From assembly GCF_004664715.2 (NCBI RefSeq), contig NC_051075.1:89751709-89815708 (forward strand): 64,000 nucleotides of DNA, given 5' to 3'. How positions within the stretch are numbered: the stretch's first letter is position 1; every line of letters begins with the position of its first letter. Origin of the DNA: Peromyscus leucopus (lineage: Eukaryota > Chordata > Mammalia > Rodentia > Cricetidae). The position numbers were made by a program, and so were the translations under genes. Below are positions 10,021 through 22,345 of this stretch, piece by piece. The notes beneath the pieces were generated by a model. That model was not told the origin of the DNA. It saw only the letters and a list, made by a program, of their open reading frames with translations, and did not search any database.

Positions 10021-10243
10021 CAGCAGGTTTCAACCTGTAGGTTGAGACCCCTTTGGGGGTTAGATGACCCTTTTACAGGGATCACCTAAGACCATTGGAA
10101 AGCACAGATATTTATATTACGATTCATAACAGTAGCAAAGTTTAGTTATAAAGTAGCAACAAAAATCATTTTCTGGTTGGGGTCACTACAGCATGAGGAA
10201 GTGTATTAAAGGGCTGCAGAATTAGGAAGGTGGAGAACCACTG
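10021..10243 (+). mobile_element. URR1-like hAT-Charlie MITE
   Basis: Terminal inverted repeats are visible as 'CAGCAGGTTTCAACCTGTAGG' at the left and 'AGGTGGAGAACCACTG' at the right. Internal landmarks match the rodent URR1 layout: 'TTGAGACCCCTTTGGGGG', 'TTACGATTCATAACAGTAGC', and 'AAGTAGCAACAAAAATCATT'. The hexamer GTGAGG lies on both sides (10015-10020, 10245-10250), consistent with a decayed 8-bp hAT target duplication. It is non-autonomous, with no transposase. Confidence 0.85.
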
Positions 10244-10421
10244 AGTGAGGGAACAGAAGAAGGGGGAAACTGAACTGAAAGAGTGGACGTGTGGCCTTCT
10301 TACCTTCCTGGCCGTGGGGGTCAGTTGTCGTGTGGCCACCTGCCTGGAACTGTGACCATTTTCTTGATATTTTGGTGTACTGAGTCTATATGACAAGACT
10401 GTTCTCAAGCTTCCTTCACAC

Positions 10422-10455
10422 GCAAAAAAAAAAAAAAAAAAAAAAAAAAAATGTT
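10422..10455. repeat. left target-site copy of an L1, expanded to A28
   Basis: GC followed by 28 A and then TGTT. The right-hand copy after the L1 is GC-A6-TGTT (10974-10985). The two are the same duplicated target, with the left A run lengthened by slippage. Confidence 0.75.
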
Positions 10456-10973
10456 TTCTAACAGCTAACTCATGCACTGAGCACAGGACCCGGTCCCACT
10501 GCCTGGATGCCTCCCAAACAGATCAAGCCAATCGACTGTCTCACCTATTCAGAGGGCCTGATCCAGTTGGGAGCCCCTCAGCCATTGGTTCATAGTTCAT
10601 GTGTTTCCATTCGTTTGGCTATTTGTCCCTGTGCTTTATGCAACCTTGGTCTCAACAATTCTCGCTCATATAAACCCTCCTCTTTCTCATTAATTGGATT
10701 CCTGGAGCTCTACCCGGGGCCTAGCCGTGGATCTCTGCATCCAGTTCCCTCAGTTATTGGATGGGGTTTCTAGCATGATAATTAGGGTGCCGGACTGAGT
10801 CTACCAGGTTGATCTCAATCTCCAGGGGAGGCTTTGCCCTGGAGGAGGTGGGAATGGGGGGTGGGCTGGGGAAGGGGAGGGGGGCGCAAGGGGTGAGAAC
10901 AAGGGAGTCTGTGGCTGATATGTAGAACTAAATTATATTGTAAAATAAAATTAAATTAAATTTAAAAAAAGAA
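10456..10973 (+). mobile_element. 5'-truncated L1 3' end
   Basis: Contains a rodent L1 terminal region: 'CAAACAGATCAAGCCAATCG', 'TTCAGAGGGCCTGATCCAG', 'GGTTCATAGTTCATGTGTTTCC', then a purine/G-rich block at 10840-10905 and an A/T-rich tail with AATAAAATTAAATTAAATTT near 10943. The insertion is bounded by GC-An-TGTT on both sides. It holds only 3' sequence with no open ORF1 or ORF2, so it cannot move. Confidence 0.85.
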
Positions 10974-10985
10974 GCAAAAAATGTT

Positions 10986-12480
10986 AGACTTAAAGTATAT
11001 TTCTTTCATTAGAAACTAATAGTAAAATATGTAATATATAACCAAATATGACAGAGAATAGAAAATATTTTACATAAAATTATAAAAATTTATACCAAAC
11101 ATGAAATATTTACTTAGTGTAGAAAGTGAAAACTTACGCTGTATTTACATCAAAGGGGTAGACAAAAAAGTTTTCTATAACATGTATGAGTTGTACCGGA
11201 TTATCAGGAATGGAAGAACAGGCTGCTTCTCACCAGGCTTCTAGAACAATGGAAAGCAAACTTACAGCATAATGGTGTGCATACCAGTCCCACATTCTTG
11301 TGGACATTTGAATAAATAGCTTCCTCAGCGACTTGACCCATGACCACACAGCAGAGCCACGCCCCGTCCTTGGTTATGTGGCGCCTGTGGGGTCTCTGGC
11401 TTCCCTTCCAGGTGTCCTCGACTTCTGGGGGTGGGTGCGACCTTCACTGGACAAGTGAGTGCAGTCACTTCCGGTTAGGGAGATCAGGGGAAATGAATTT
11501 GTCTATCCACATTTACTCAAGACTTTTTTTTTCTTTTTGAGATGTTTCCACAGATGCCCTGTCTCTATTTCACAAGAAGCTTGGGTAGTCGGGGATGAGA
11601 GCAGAGAAAGGCTCCAGCCAGGAGAAGCTAAAGAAATCAGACCTCAGTGCAGAATGAAACAGAAACAAATTCTACCAGTCTGAACAGGAGCAGAATATGA
11701 CTTCAGTATTGAAGGGAAGTGACAGATGTCCCGGCGTTATGGGAACGGGTTTAAGCATAACCTTAAAATAGTGCTTCAGAGATTTCGGAAGACAGAGAGG
11801 AATCTGTCTTTGTGCTTTAAGCCCTTTCTCTTCCACACGGATTTTTTTTTTTTTTTTTTAAAGTTAGAATACATTTTGGACCAGAGCCAGGGAACTGATA
11901 TTTTCTAATCTTGGGTGTTGCTGCCACCTACATGACGGGAAGACTACACACAAACCAGCTTTTCTCGGAGGGTACCTGAGACAGCACGCTCTCTGCGAAA
12001 ACGTAACCTTGAGACCTCCACATTTATTTCTCCACTTCACTCTCCCAAACAAAGGAGTATTTATTTCTACCCCATTACCTTGGAAGAAGTTGACATTCTT
12101 CCTCGCTTAGATGGGGGGGCGAGGGGGGTGGGGTGGACACACTGGTTATTTGAATTGGGGCTGATCTCAGGGAATATTCTCTATCACAAAAACAACCTCA
12201 TGGACAACTTTATCCCCACGGTTCCTTCTCAGGGGAAGAAAAAATTATCTTGACCTGGTTTCTATATGTCCCCTACCCGCATTGCCCAACTTCAGAATAC
12301 AAAAGGGAGGCTGAAACAACACAGGATGCAACTAGAGAATCAAAAATAGCCTGGCCCTGATGATAGATGAGAGAGGCTGTTTTTGATCGGCAATGCAGTT
12401 GACCCCGAAGCATTAACAGGGAACCCCTTTAAAAAATCTACAGGAAGTATGTGGTGCTCGAGAACAGAGCATAGATTCTC
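10986..12480. other. single-copy AT-rich sequence
   Basis: Contains short poly(T) tracts near 11523 and 11840 and a G-rich patch near 12112, but no named repeat and no supported exon. Confidence 0.5.
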
Positions 12481-12489
12481 CTTTTATCC

Positions 12490-12730
12490 TAGAAGGAACT
12501 GTGCAAACACCTTCCCCTTAGAATATGCATGGGCAGGATCTAAAAGGCAATTGATGACTTTGCAGATAATTGCAATTAAAATGATTGCTAAGTGAGTAAA
12601 TGATGGGTTTGGGAGGCATGTGCCAACTAATTATTGCTTTTACATAATGTTATGAATATTGGCGTATTGCTGGCATTTGGCGCTTTACAGATTTAGGCTG
12701 AGAGTGTACTAAATATGGACTGTTTGTCAT
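12490..12730. other. candidate conserved non-coding element
   Basis: A repeat-free run with several homeodomain-like TAAT cores, AATTGCAATTAAAATGATTG near 12568-12587, and 'TTTGGCGCTTTACAG' near 12676. It has the low-CpG, motif-dense, indel-poor look of vertebrate developmental enhancers. This is a judgement from texture only; conservation was not measured. Confidence 0.3.
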
Positions 12731-14638
12731 TGCTATGAAAGACCTTGTACCCTTGAATAAAAATCCCTACAACACTTCTACTGAAGACAAAAAGGATCTT
12801 TAGAACTGAGGACAGAAAATGTGGTACAGCAATGGGGTAAAAGGTGTTTGGAGAGGTCGTTAAAAGATAGAGCCTGAGACACCAAGAATTTTCTCTTTTA
12901 TCACAGAAAACAACGTAACCGTGTTCAAGTGGTCTATGAATACCAGTTTCACATGGTATTCATGTGCCTCCTTATTTTTTCTTATCTGTATCATTATAAT
13001 CATACTAACAATGATGCAATCATCACAGTCCGTTTATATGCAGATTGTTTTCGGGGGAGGCAAAGGTGTATTTATTAAAGAGTAAATGAGCGGGTCCAAG
13101 GCTAAGGATTGTTTTTTTTTAAAATCTAATTAATCAGAATGAACATTTCTAGTGCAATATTTATCAAACCCTAATAACTGAAAAAAAAGTCGATGCTATC
13201 CTAAGTTTAAAGATGAGATCTGGGAGGGTCAGAATGAATGTAAAGAGGGCGAGGGAGCTCTGGCCGGGCAGCCTCACCCTGGTCCCTGCTCCAGCCAGGA
13301 GGTGACATAACTCCTGCCAATCTCCAAGGGACCTAAGCCAGAAGGGACTTTCCAGCAGTAGGCTCCCTTTGGGAGACTGGTCATTTTTACTTATATTTTT
13401 CCTTCAAATACCCTCTGAAGGATCCCTTGTTGACCAAAGTGACCCAGGCACAAGCCTCTGCATATGATGGGTATAGCATTTAACTGTGTGTGGAAGACAC
13501 TACTCAGGACGCTTAACTAATTTAAATTTGATTACTGCTAATTTAGAAAAATCTTTAACAAATGCTAAGCATTACACAGTAGAGACTATGAAATTAATGG
13601 CAACTTTGGCACATTGGATACATGTTAGACTCCATTGTGTAGAGAACAAAAAGTTCTGACCGTGCCTTAAAATAACTGAGCACACGAACTGTATGCAAAT
13701 TAAGTTTAAAAAATTACAAGAGTCCATTCTGTGAAATGAAGACTAAAATGAATTGGGATTAAAATATTCTGACACTCCAGTTTAAATACACAGCATATAG
13801 ATCACTTTTTTTTTTGAAAACTGGATTATCATAATGTACCTTTGAAAGATCAAGAAAAACCAGTATAGTTTCTAAAAATGTTGATTTGAACATCTCTAAA
13901 GGGAGTTTAAATTTGTGGGAAACTGGACACACAAGGGAGATAAACATGACCCCAGATGCCGGCCTCTGAAGACAGCCTGCCTACTGTAAGGTCTTGTCGT
14001 TTCCTGATACTAACATGGTCTAGGAAGTCTTAGCTTCGTTTCTAAAACAGCAAGGGAAGACTTGAGGCCATCCGGTTGTGTGTTTATGATACACATTTGA
14101 CTTTTATTGGATGTTTTCCAGGGTTTGCATTGTCCTCCATAAGCCATCATAGGGAGCCCTCCTAGGGTGAGAACTGAAAGGAAGCTTGGCAACAGGCCAA
14201 AGAAACGAGGCTCTGAGAAGCCCACATTGCCAGACACATCGGGGTAACCTCTTTCTCTGCCCCAAGAGCTTTCTCGACTCCATCCTCCACACCACCAGCA
14301 AAGACCAGGAACAGCTTCACCCAAGTGCATGAAGGGTGCTGACCTTCATATCTGAAGATGTGGCCTTTCTCTGAATTAGACTTCTGGATGTAGATGTACA
14401 CAGGATACATATTACCGGATGATTGCCGAGAAGAAATGCAAGAGTATCTTAAATCAACAATTCATTACAGTCACAGGAGGACTCCGCGTGCAGCTTAATG
14501 TTCTCCAGTGCTCACCAAGAGACCAAGAAAGACACCCTACCCCAATCAAGAAACTAGTTTTAGCTTGAGGGCTGTGGTGCCAAGTGGTAGATCCTAACAA
14601 GTCAAAAGTCAACTTGCTACTTCAAGTTTTCCTACAAT
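12731..14638. other. single-copy sequence
   Basis: No repeat recognised. The region near 13300-13560 is repeat-free and might be conserved, with weak support. Open frames near 14010-14410 on the minus strand have no domain. Confidence 0.45.
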
Positions 14639-14795
14639 AGAAATCACTGTCGGGGTGGTGGTGGCACACACCTTTAATCCCAGCACTTGGGAGGCAGAGG
14701 CAGGTGGATCTTTGTGAGTTTGAGGCCAGCCTGGTCTACAGAGTGAGATCTAGGAAAGGCACAAAGCTACACAGAGAAACCCTGTCTCAAAAAAC

Positions 14796-14826
<31 letters not shown>

Positions 14827-14833
14827 ACCACTG
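14639..14833 (+). mobile_element. B1 SINE with target-site duplication
   Basis: The body at 14650-14822 has the full B1 order ('CCTTTAATCCCAGCACTTGG', 'GAGGCAGAGGCAGGTGGATC', 'GAGGCCAGCCTGGTCTACAG', 'CACAGAGAAACCCTGTCTC') and an A tail of about 30. AGAAATCACTG (14639-14649) recurs as AGAAACCACTG (14823-14833), an 11-bp duplication with one change. It is among the less diverged SINEs here. Confidence 0.95.
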
Positions 14834-17800
14834 AAAATGCAGACAGAAGTTCCCAGGGGGAGCATTTTCAAATAGACCCAGGGATCTGCATCCTAAACAG
14901 GACTGGCATGAGGAGCGTATTCCGTGTTAATCCTGATTCAGTTTCATTTATGTTTTTGTTTTTGTTTTTGTAGTGTTGGCTTTTAGAAATTGATAAAAAA
15001 AAAAAAAAACATCATGATGAAGTCATTTAATATGAATTTGTATGACTCAAACTTATGGTGCTGAAGAATCTTAAAATTCTGTTTAGTGAAGCCAGGGGTT
15101 CCACCATGTCTGATTTCCCACCACTGCTGACACCATGAAATATTTATCAAGGTTTCAATATTGTTTCCTTCAGACCTGAAAATATGCTAAATTCAGCAAT
15201 GATTTAAATGTATTGTTATTCTTTTGTGCAAAGGGAATAATAGGACATATCTATGAAAATAATAAAACTCACTTTTAACAAACATACCAGAATTTTAACA
15301 TGTACTTGGTTTTAACTATTAAAATTTCCCCTTTTAGAGACATATTTGATGTTTCATCATCCAAAATGCTTGTGATGCCTTGAAAGCCACAATCTGTCCC
15401 ACTGGCTAGCTGGTTTGTAACTTGTTTCAAATTACTCATGGCTATATCCAAAATGCTCAGAAGATAATGGTTTCCATGGTTATTACTGTTGACAACATAT
15501 TACAGTTTAAGTACTAATCAAAATTAACTTCATGCAGAGACATGCTATTTTAGGAAACATGCGCATGGATTTTCATCTACTTTGATGGCATTACATTTTT
15601 TTTGATATTTGTATTAGATATATTCATCTAGCTCAATAATTAATTGTAAGTCTCAAAGGGTACAGAGCAAGGCAGCTCAATGATGTATTTCTCTTTTGAA
15701 TTTCTCTTTCCCCCATCGCTGCATCCCAACACAGGATCTGAGGCTGGTGCTCAGAAAATTGTTGAATTAAAATTGTATGAAATGAAATGAACTACACACA
15801 CACACACACACACACTATGTATATATAATATATTTATTTCCATCTTTCTATGCGTTAGGCCATATTTCTATTCATTTAGATATATGTTAATAATCTTTGA
15901 TGATTTCCTATAAATTAAGGAATCATTCAATAAAAGTCATAGCACATAATTCAGATCGGTTTAACAGATGAGCACTTTATGCCCATTTCTGTTGATACTG
16001 CTTTGCATTTTTTAGTTTTAGAATTCCTGCTAGCCCAGCTTCTTTCTGGGAAAAGAACCGTGGATGTTCATATACTAACAAAGAACGAACTGTGGTATGT
16101 TGTAAGTAGAATCCCCTCCCCCAGTTCAGGTTACAAGGCTAATAACATCAACCTTTAATTAAAGACAATCACCACGGTGTCATTAGAGGTCCAGACTGAT
16201 TAGACCTTGTAAAACTAGACACCCTTGTATGCCACAGATTGACTAAAGGACATTTCATGTTTAAGGATGTGACATGCAAAAGTTGGTTGGAACTGAAGCA
16301 CCCACTGAAACAATTATGTCCAAGCTCAACGTGGCAAAGCTGATAAAGTTTTCGTTTAAATACCTTGAAGCAAGAGTGAATTGAGAGTCTTGTGCACTCC
16401 TTTGGCTTCTGCAATTCAGGCACTGAGAAAGGGAACCTCTGAAGTGCTGTTAAATCTATACCTGTGGGCTGGCGTTCTTTGTTACAAGTAACGACAGAAA
16501 ATAAGGAGAAATGAGACTAACTTAAATAATCATTTCCTAGAATTAGAATTTGGATATTCTCAATCAGTGATAACATTTTTAATACATTTTGGCTAACATA
16601 TTCGTGAATCCACTGACAGCTTTTATTTGATGGAAAAGAGATAGTGTGTTCATGCTTCTCTGTTAGTTCAGATCTGATTCCCCTTCCGATACTCCATCTA
16701 GCACATCCTGCAGGAGCACACCTTCGCTAGCCATGGACGATGCCTAGGCTGACCTAGAAAGAAAGCAGATATCTGGGTTACAGGGTGCAATATAGAAACA
16801 AGAAGACAGACAGAAGGAGGAGAAATGTGGGGAGGGGAAGTAAAGGAGCAGGAAAGGAAGGAGCGTACTCTCTATGATGTCTGCATTCCCTCCCCACCCT
16901 GAAGTAAAACACAATATATGGTAACTAATATCCCTGGCTTATAAAGCAGGTACCTACATTTTAATGCCACATGTTACCAATAGATTTTAATCATCCCAAT
17001 AACAGTCTTCCAAAATGATGAACTTGGCTTGAAAGAGGCAAATTCTCCCTCATTTTAAGCAGCTTAATTGTTGTTAGAGCAATCTACAACCATGGTTTCA
17101 GTGACAGACTTTATAAATATTCGCTGAAGAATGGATTAAGTTGCAGAATCAAAATATGTATCTCTCAAGTATTTAGGTAGTTATCTGTGTAGGCTAACAA
17201 AAAATGAGGCGGGGGGTGGGTGGGTGGATAAATACTGTACTATATATTGTTACATGTATATATTCGTATGAATCAGCCTATGCTTTTACGCTTTTACGTT
17301 GCTTTAAAATTTATTCTGCTGGTGTTTACATTTTGTCTTTGAGTAAATTAATTAAAACATTGGCGTCCCTAAACAAAACCAGTAGGAACTTAATACTTTA
17401 TTATTGACATTGTTCTTCCTTTTTCTAGAACAAGTTTCAGCCCCAGCCATAAGCCTGTGTTTGGTGGCTATGATTGATGCTCAGCTCACACTGTCCACAT
17501 TTTCTCCCTCATGTATCATCATCAGGCCCCTCCAACACGACTGTCCTGGAGCTGTTCTACTTTCTGATTCTTGGCTTTTCCTGGTGATTCATGAGACAGA
17601 GTAGTAAAAAGAAAAAAAAATCTCACCTTGGCTTTTCACAATGTATCATCCTCTGTGAGAATTCTAGTTTTGTTCATCAGATTCATGCAAATGTAATATT
17701 GATTGACAGTGATGTATATAGATCCACATGCACAATGTGCTACACAGAAACCACTAAAATGTTCTATTAACGGCAGAACACACACTGATTATAAACTACT

Positions 17801-17879
17801 TTGCAATTGATGTGAAAACTTAGTGCATTTTTTTTGCATTTTCAAACTCTCTCTTCTCCACTATTTTTAGCTGACACTC
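14834..17879. other. largely single-copy region
   Basis: About 3 kb with only short simple tracts: poly(A) at 14994-15009 and (CA)11 at 15794-15815. Segments near 15360-15600 and 16990-17160 are repeat-free with mixed motifs and could be conserved elements. No exon can be supported. Confidence 0.45.
15794..15815. repeat. (CA)11 microsatellite
   Basis: A short perfect AC run in AT-rich surroundings. Confidence 0.95.
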
Positions 17880-17908
17880 CGTGTGTGTGTGTGTGTGTGT
17901 GTGCGTGC

Positions 17909-17950
<42 letters not shown>
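17880..17950. repeat. (GT)n with GTGC interruptions
   Basis: An alternating purine-pyrimidine tract of 71 bp with three GC dinucleotides near 17903-17912. It is the antisense tail of the adjoining minus-strand SINE. Confidence 0.96.
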
Positions 17951-17951
<1 letters not shown>

Positions 17952-18210
17952 CATGTTTATGCATGTATGTGTAGGCCAGAGGTTAATGCCGTTATCCATC
18001 TCCATGTTACTTTTTGAGACAGGGCCTCACTGAATCTGGAGCTCTCTGATTCAGTTAGATTGCTAGGCCAGCAAGTTCCAGGGGCCCAAGGTCTCTACCT
18101 CCCCAGCAGCTGGGTTACCCCTGGCTTTTCACACAGATCCTGAAGATAAAACTCAAGTTATTGTGCTTGCATAGAAAACACTTGACTGACTGAGCCATCT
18201 ACCCGGCCCT
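17951..18210 (-). mobile_element. B4/RSINE1-type SINE (minus)
   Basis: On the plus strand: 'TTTTTGAGACAGGGCCTCAC', a diverged B1-like middle, then 'TTGACTGACTGAGCCATCTA' and 'CCCGGCCC', the antisense of the tRNA-like head. The GT tract at its left is the complement of the CA tail. Confidence 0.75.
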
Positions 18211-20520
18211 GAGGTTATGCCGTCCCTAGAATGTTAGGAGGCAAAATTATTAATTTTCTACACCAAGGTCTCTCATTAACACTAGCCTAAAAATTGCAGA
18301 CATGGCCCTATAATTTTTATCATGAATGTGAAGATGAGGGGCAAGAAGTCTTTGCTAAAAGGGTCTGGAGGATAAGGCTGTGCTTTACCCAGAAGTTAAC
18401 TAGATGATCTTGGAACTATTTTTGTGATAGCAGCTTTTAAATTCAGAAGCAGTCAAGCTTTAAAAAGCCACAGAAGGAAGGTCTAACGGCCCTAAATCCA
18501 CAGACAGGGAGCTACATGTTCATGCTGCTGTCTCGGAGCTTCTATTACTGGACATCAACCTTCTCCCCACAGGCTTCAGGAACATAGAAATGCCAGGGAA
18601 GGAGTAGGTAGACTTCACAGAGTCAGAGACACAAGCTCCAATATGGGATTCACCTGCGAGCCAAAACTCACTGCTGATGAATTATTTCAAAGAAAAGACA
18701 TGTCCAAGGGTTACTTTCCCCTTCAGACCAGACCTCTAGGTTCACCAGGAAGGTCAAAATAGCAAGAATACTCTGGCTGGCAGGTGCCTCACCAACCTTA
18801 ATGGACTCCAGGCACTCACCTGGGTATAAGGCTTGAACCAAGAAAGATCAGAACGGCAAGATGAGTGAGGTACAGCCCTCCAGAGAAGAGGTGAGCGTAC
18901 CCTGCAAGGCCTCTGCGCTGTGACCCATATGCAGAGTGGCCCATTTATAAACAGCTCCCCCTGGCCAGCTCTAGGCTGGAGAGTAATGTCAGTGAAAATT
19001 AACCCACTGTCTCCAAATGCCACTCAGGAAGTCAACTGTATTACTGTATGCAAAATTTAAAAATTTCATCTCATGAATGGCATTTAAAAACTAGTAGCAC
19101 TTAAGATATAACTTCACGTCTTTTCAACAATCTGTTTCAGCTTCTCCATGCTACCTTGCCCTTCCTGCTTTCTGCCTATGAACGAGGGCTGAAGTGTTAT
19201 GTAGCTACAGAAGCCAGAATAAGGTGATAGCTTGAAAAGATTTAAAAACAAAGACAGTACTTGGATAGAACAATAGAGGAAGCGATACTCGTGGTATGGG
19301 AAAATCATTTCTGTTTTCCTTTTCTAAATACTCCTTAAACATTTACTCTATTCATTTAAAATGAGGTAATAAATATATTAGTCAGTTAGCATTACATTAA
19401 ACTACATAAGGTCAATATCCATTACAGCTAGAAGGCTGAGCACGCTCAGCTTTGTAACAGGGGGATTTTGCACATCCATGAAGATGTTAAAGGGAGTTTC
19501 AGATGGAGTGATGACATTCCACGGGAAAAGGGAAAGAATGATGGCCCCAGACTTAAGCATACCCCTTCCACACAACATCATTGTAAATTTAGCTACTGAC
19601 GTATTTCTCTTAGTTAGGTTCTCAAATATCACCACTTCAAACCTCCTAAATCGTTTTTTTTCCCCATGTAATAAAGCTGGTTAACCTTTCCAGATAAATG
19701 CTACCCCCACACAGTAAACAGAGTTGTATACTTCACCAGGATGATGCTCATCATTGTAGGGCCCCTACACTTTGAGTCACTTTAGACTCTGAAGTTCATC
19801 TTTGGATTGTCATAATTTCACAGCTTCCGAAAAAGTCCCTCTATGTCACCAAATTCCCATATGAAACACAAAACTTATTCTCTTTCCTTGTTCAGTTCTA
19901 GGAATTTTGTCTCTCAGATGCTTCTACTCTGAGGAAATTTAACATCTCATCAAAATCTTTTTCAGCAAACAAGCCCCTCTGTCAGAAGTGTTTTAATTTC
20001 TTATTACAGAATTTTATCCACACGAAGAGTAATAAATAATTCATGCTACCACCTCTTTGTTGTGTGTCCCTGAACTGCACAGGCCTGGGAAGCTGACAGC
20101 TGTGTCAGGACCAGGCACCCAAGATCTAACATGACAAGCAACTAACAAGTTCCTTTTAGTTTGTCCCAGAAGAAGACAACAGTCCAAAGTGCAGAAAGAA
20201 ATCCCGAACCAAAATGAAACAGCTTCTTTCTTTTCCCCTAAGTGTTTGCTCTGAGCCGCTTTCCGACCCACAAGCCCTGGTCATTTTACAGGACTGCCCA
20301 GCCCCCTTTCCTCCTCACACTCGCTTGGCCATTTACGCCTGGCTACGGATCAATATGAGCAATTCTTGGAGAAATACGATGTCTCCATGACAACCAAGCC
20401 ACAAATTCTCAGTGGAAGGCAGTGAGACCAGTAGCGAACCCTCCAGAGGTTTCTGGGCCTATAAGGGTAAGATGTCTTAAAATGCAAGGATGGACAGAGG
20501 AAAAAGCCAGAGCAATTCAT
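18211..20520. other. single-copy sequence
   Basis: About 2.3 kb without recognised repeats. Open frames of 64-89 codons occur but none has a domain or a splice context. Confidence 0.5.
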
Positions 20521-20800
20521 CCTTTATTACTGGTTTAATGATGTCCGATGTATGGAACAGTACTCACTCTATAAGATTCTCCCCAGCTCCTGTATTTTCT
20601 AATTACTCTTTTTTTCTTTCTTTCTTTCTTCCTCTTCTTTTTTTTTTTTGACATGTTCTTTTGTTCACGACTGTCAGACGGTAAAAGCCATCTGAATTTC
20701 ACTCTCAGTCCACTTTTATTAAGGCATGGCAGACAGCATCATGTTGATGTATCATGTCAAAAACAGTGAGTCCTTAAGTAAACACCTGACTCCTGATTTA
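20521..20800. other. candidate conserved non-coding segment around a CT tract
   Basis: Repeat-free flanks ('TACTGGTTTAATGATGTCCG' near 20528 and 'TTTTATTAAGGCATGGCAGAC' near 20714) surround a pyrimidine tract (20608-20650, T and CTTT units). They have the texture of conserved sequence but this is unverified. Confidence 0.25.
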
Positions 20801-22090
20801 ACTTCCTGACAAAAAAAACGCTTGATGGGAAACAGCTCATGGAGAACTGTGAAAACCTCATCAGAATCAGACAGTTTCAATCCTAACCACAAGTAATCTA
20901 AGAATAATCTTTAGCATAGACAGTTAACACCACCATCACCCTCTCCTTTTTCAAGTGAAATGAATTGACATTTTCTTTGGGGTGTTATGCCAGGGAGCAG
21001 GGCTAATTTGTTCTTTAACAGTTTCCGTCGTTGTAAAAAACACGCTGTCTCTCTGTGCCCTCAGATGCAGAGGAGACAGGATGGCTGGGATCGGGCACGC
21101 AGCTGCAGCTCATCTTGTAAGGGCTCCTCGTGCAGTGGAGGGGGCTGATACATACTTGCCATCACCACTGGGCCTTTTGGGGTTCCAAGACGACTTAGGG
21201 GGCCTGACATAGATTGCAGGCTACACCTTTCACTGAAAATTAAATCTCAGTATCTCTCCTCCGGGAAGGATCAGGGGACTGTTTGCAGCTGCCCCCCTGT
21301 CAGGGAAGGCGACACAATTTGGAAATCTCTTAACTAAGCTGACAGCCTACCGAGGGGATGAATCAAAAATATGATACAAAGATCAGCGCACAGAGATGTG
21401 AGAAGGTGGAGGGACACCGTAGCCAGAGAAAACAGGAAAGAAATGTCCAGCCCAGAGAGAGAGCGAACTCTTTCAGTCATGGTACTGAGGTGGGCACTAG
21501 CACCTCAGGGCTTGGAGTGGCCCAACAATGTCATTCAATTTTTAGTAACAAGTCTTTTTTTTCTTCTTGTAATTAATTAATCATTAAAATTGGGCATGCT
21601 TCAGACCAAGACAGAATCAAAAATCCCAGCTAAGCTGTTCTAGCTGTCTTTTCCTGGTACATTTCCCTACCTTTCCTTTTCACAAAGAGAATATCAACGT
21701 AAGCAACTTTGACACAGAGTAAATCTTACTTCCCGATAAAGGGTTCCGACAGTCTCTCCCATTGTTTGACCACATCCACCCTTGTTTTGCTAGAGCACCT
21801 TCCTCCCAGTCAGAGTTCTGTTTGAACAGGGAAAGGTAAAGAGATTCTTAGAGGTGGCGATTGGTTCCTCTCTGCTCATCCCTGCATTTCTGCCTTCTCT
21901 TGCTAGATCTCATTATTTGAAATATTCGAAATGTCAACATTTCTCTAGTTTCCAGCATCTGTGTGGATTAAGCAGTTTAGCTTAGAATTGATAATGAACT
22001 AATGGTGTCAGCTTCCTTTCTCTGTCGTAACGTCTTTGTACTTTGTCCAGCTGAATTCTTGATGAAAGAGTAAAAGATAACAGCCCCACA
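20801..22090. other. single-copy sequence, possible conserved block 20990-21340
   Basis: The block around 21000-21340 has more CpG than its surroundings and contains 'TGTGCCCTCAG' at 21055-21065, which could act as a 3' splice site. No open frame continues from it and no gene is called. Confidence 0.3.
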
Positions 22091-22345
22091 CCGTGACCTC
22101 CTGGGGGGGGGCGTTAATTTGAGAGTGCAGCTGTTAAGAGCCAGCAGCCTTCCAGTGTCCTCCCCCACACACTCCCAAGGACCCCAAAGCTGTGTCAAAT
22201 TTATCATTTTATACTTGACTATGTTTAAATGGCTTCCACCTGCACTCTCCGACTCTTCCAAGACACATCTGTCAAGAACGTCCTCGGTATCTTGGAAGTT
22301 TGCCGAGTTCAAGTCGCTGCCATGCTTGACCGGACTGACTGAAGC
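22091..22345. other. CpG-enriched unique segment
   Basis: Several CpG sites cluster at 22248-22335 (for example 'AACGTCCTCGGTATC', 'TTGCCGAGTTCAAGTCGCTG'), unusual in this CpG-poor window. Open frames on both strands (142 codons minus, 103 codons plus) overlap it, but neither has a recognisable domain. It could be an old exon, a regulatory element or chance. Confidence 0.25.
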
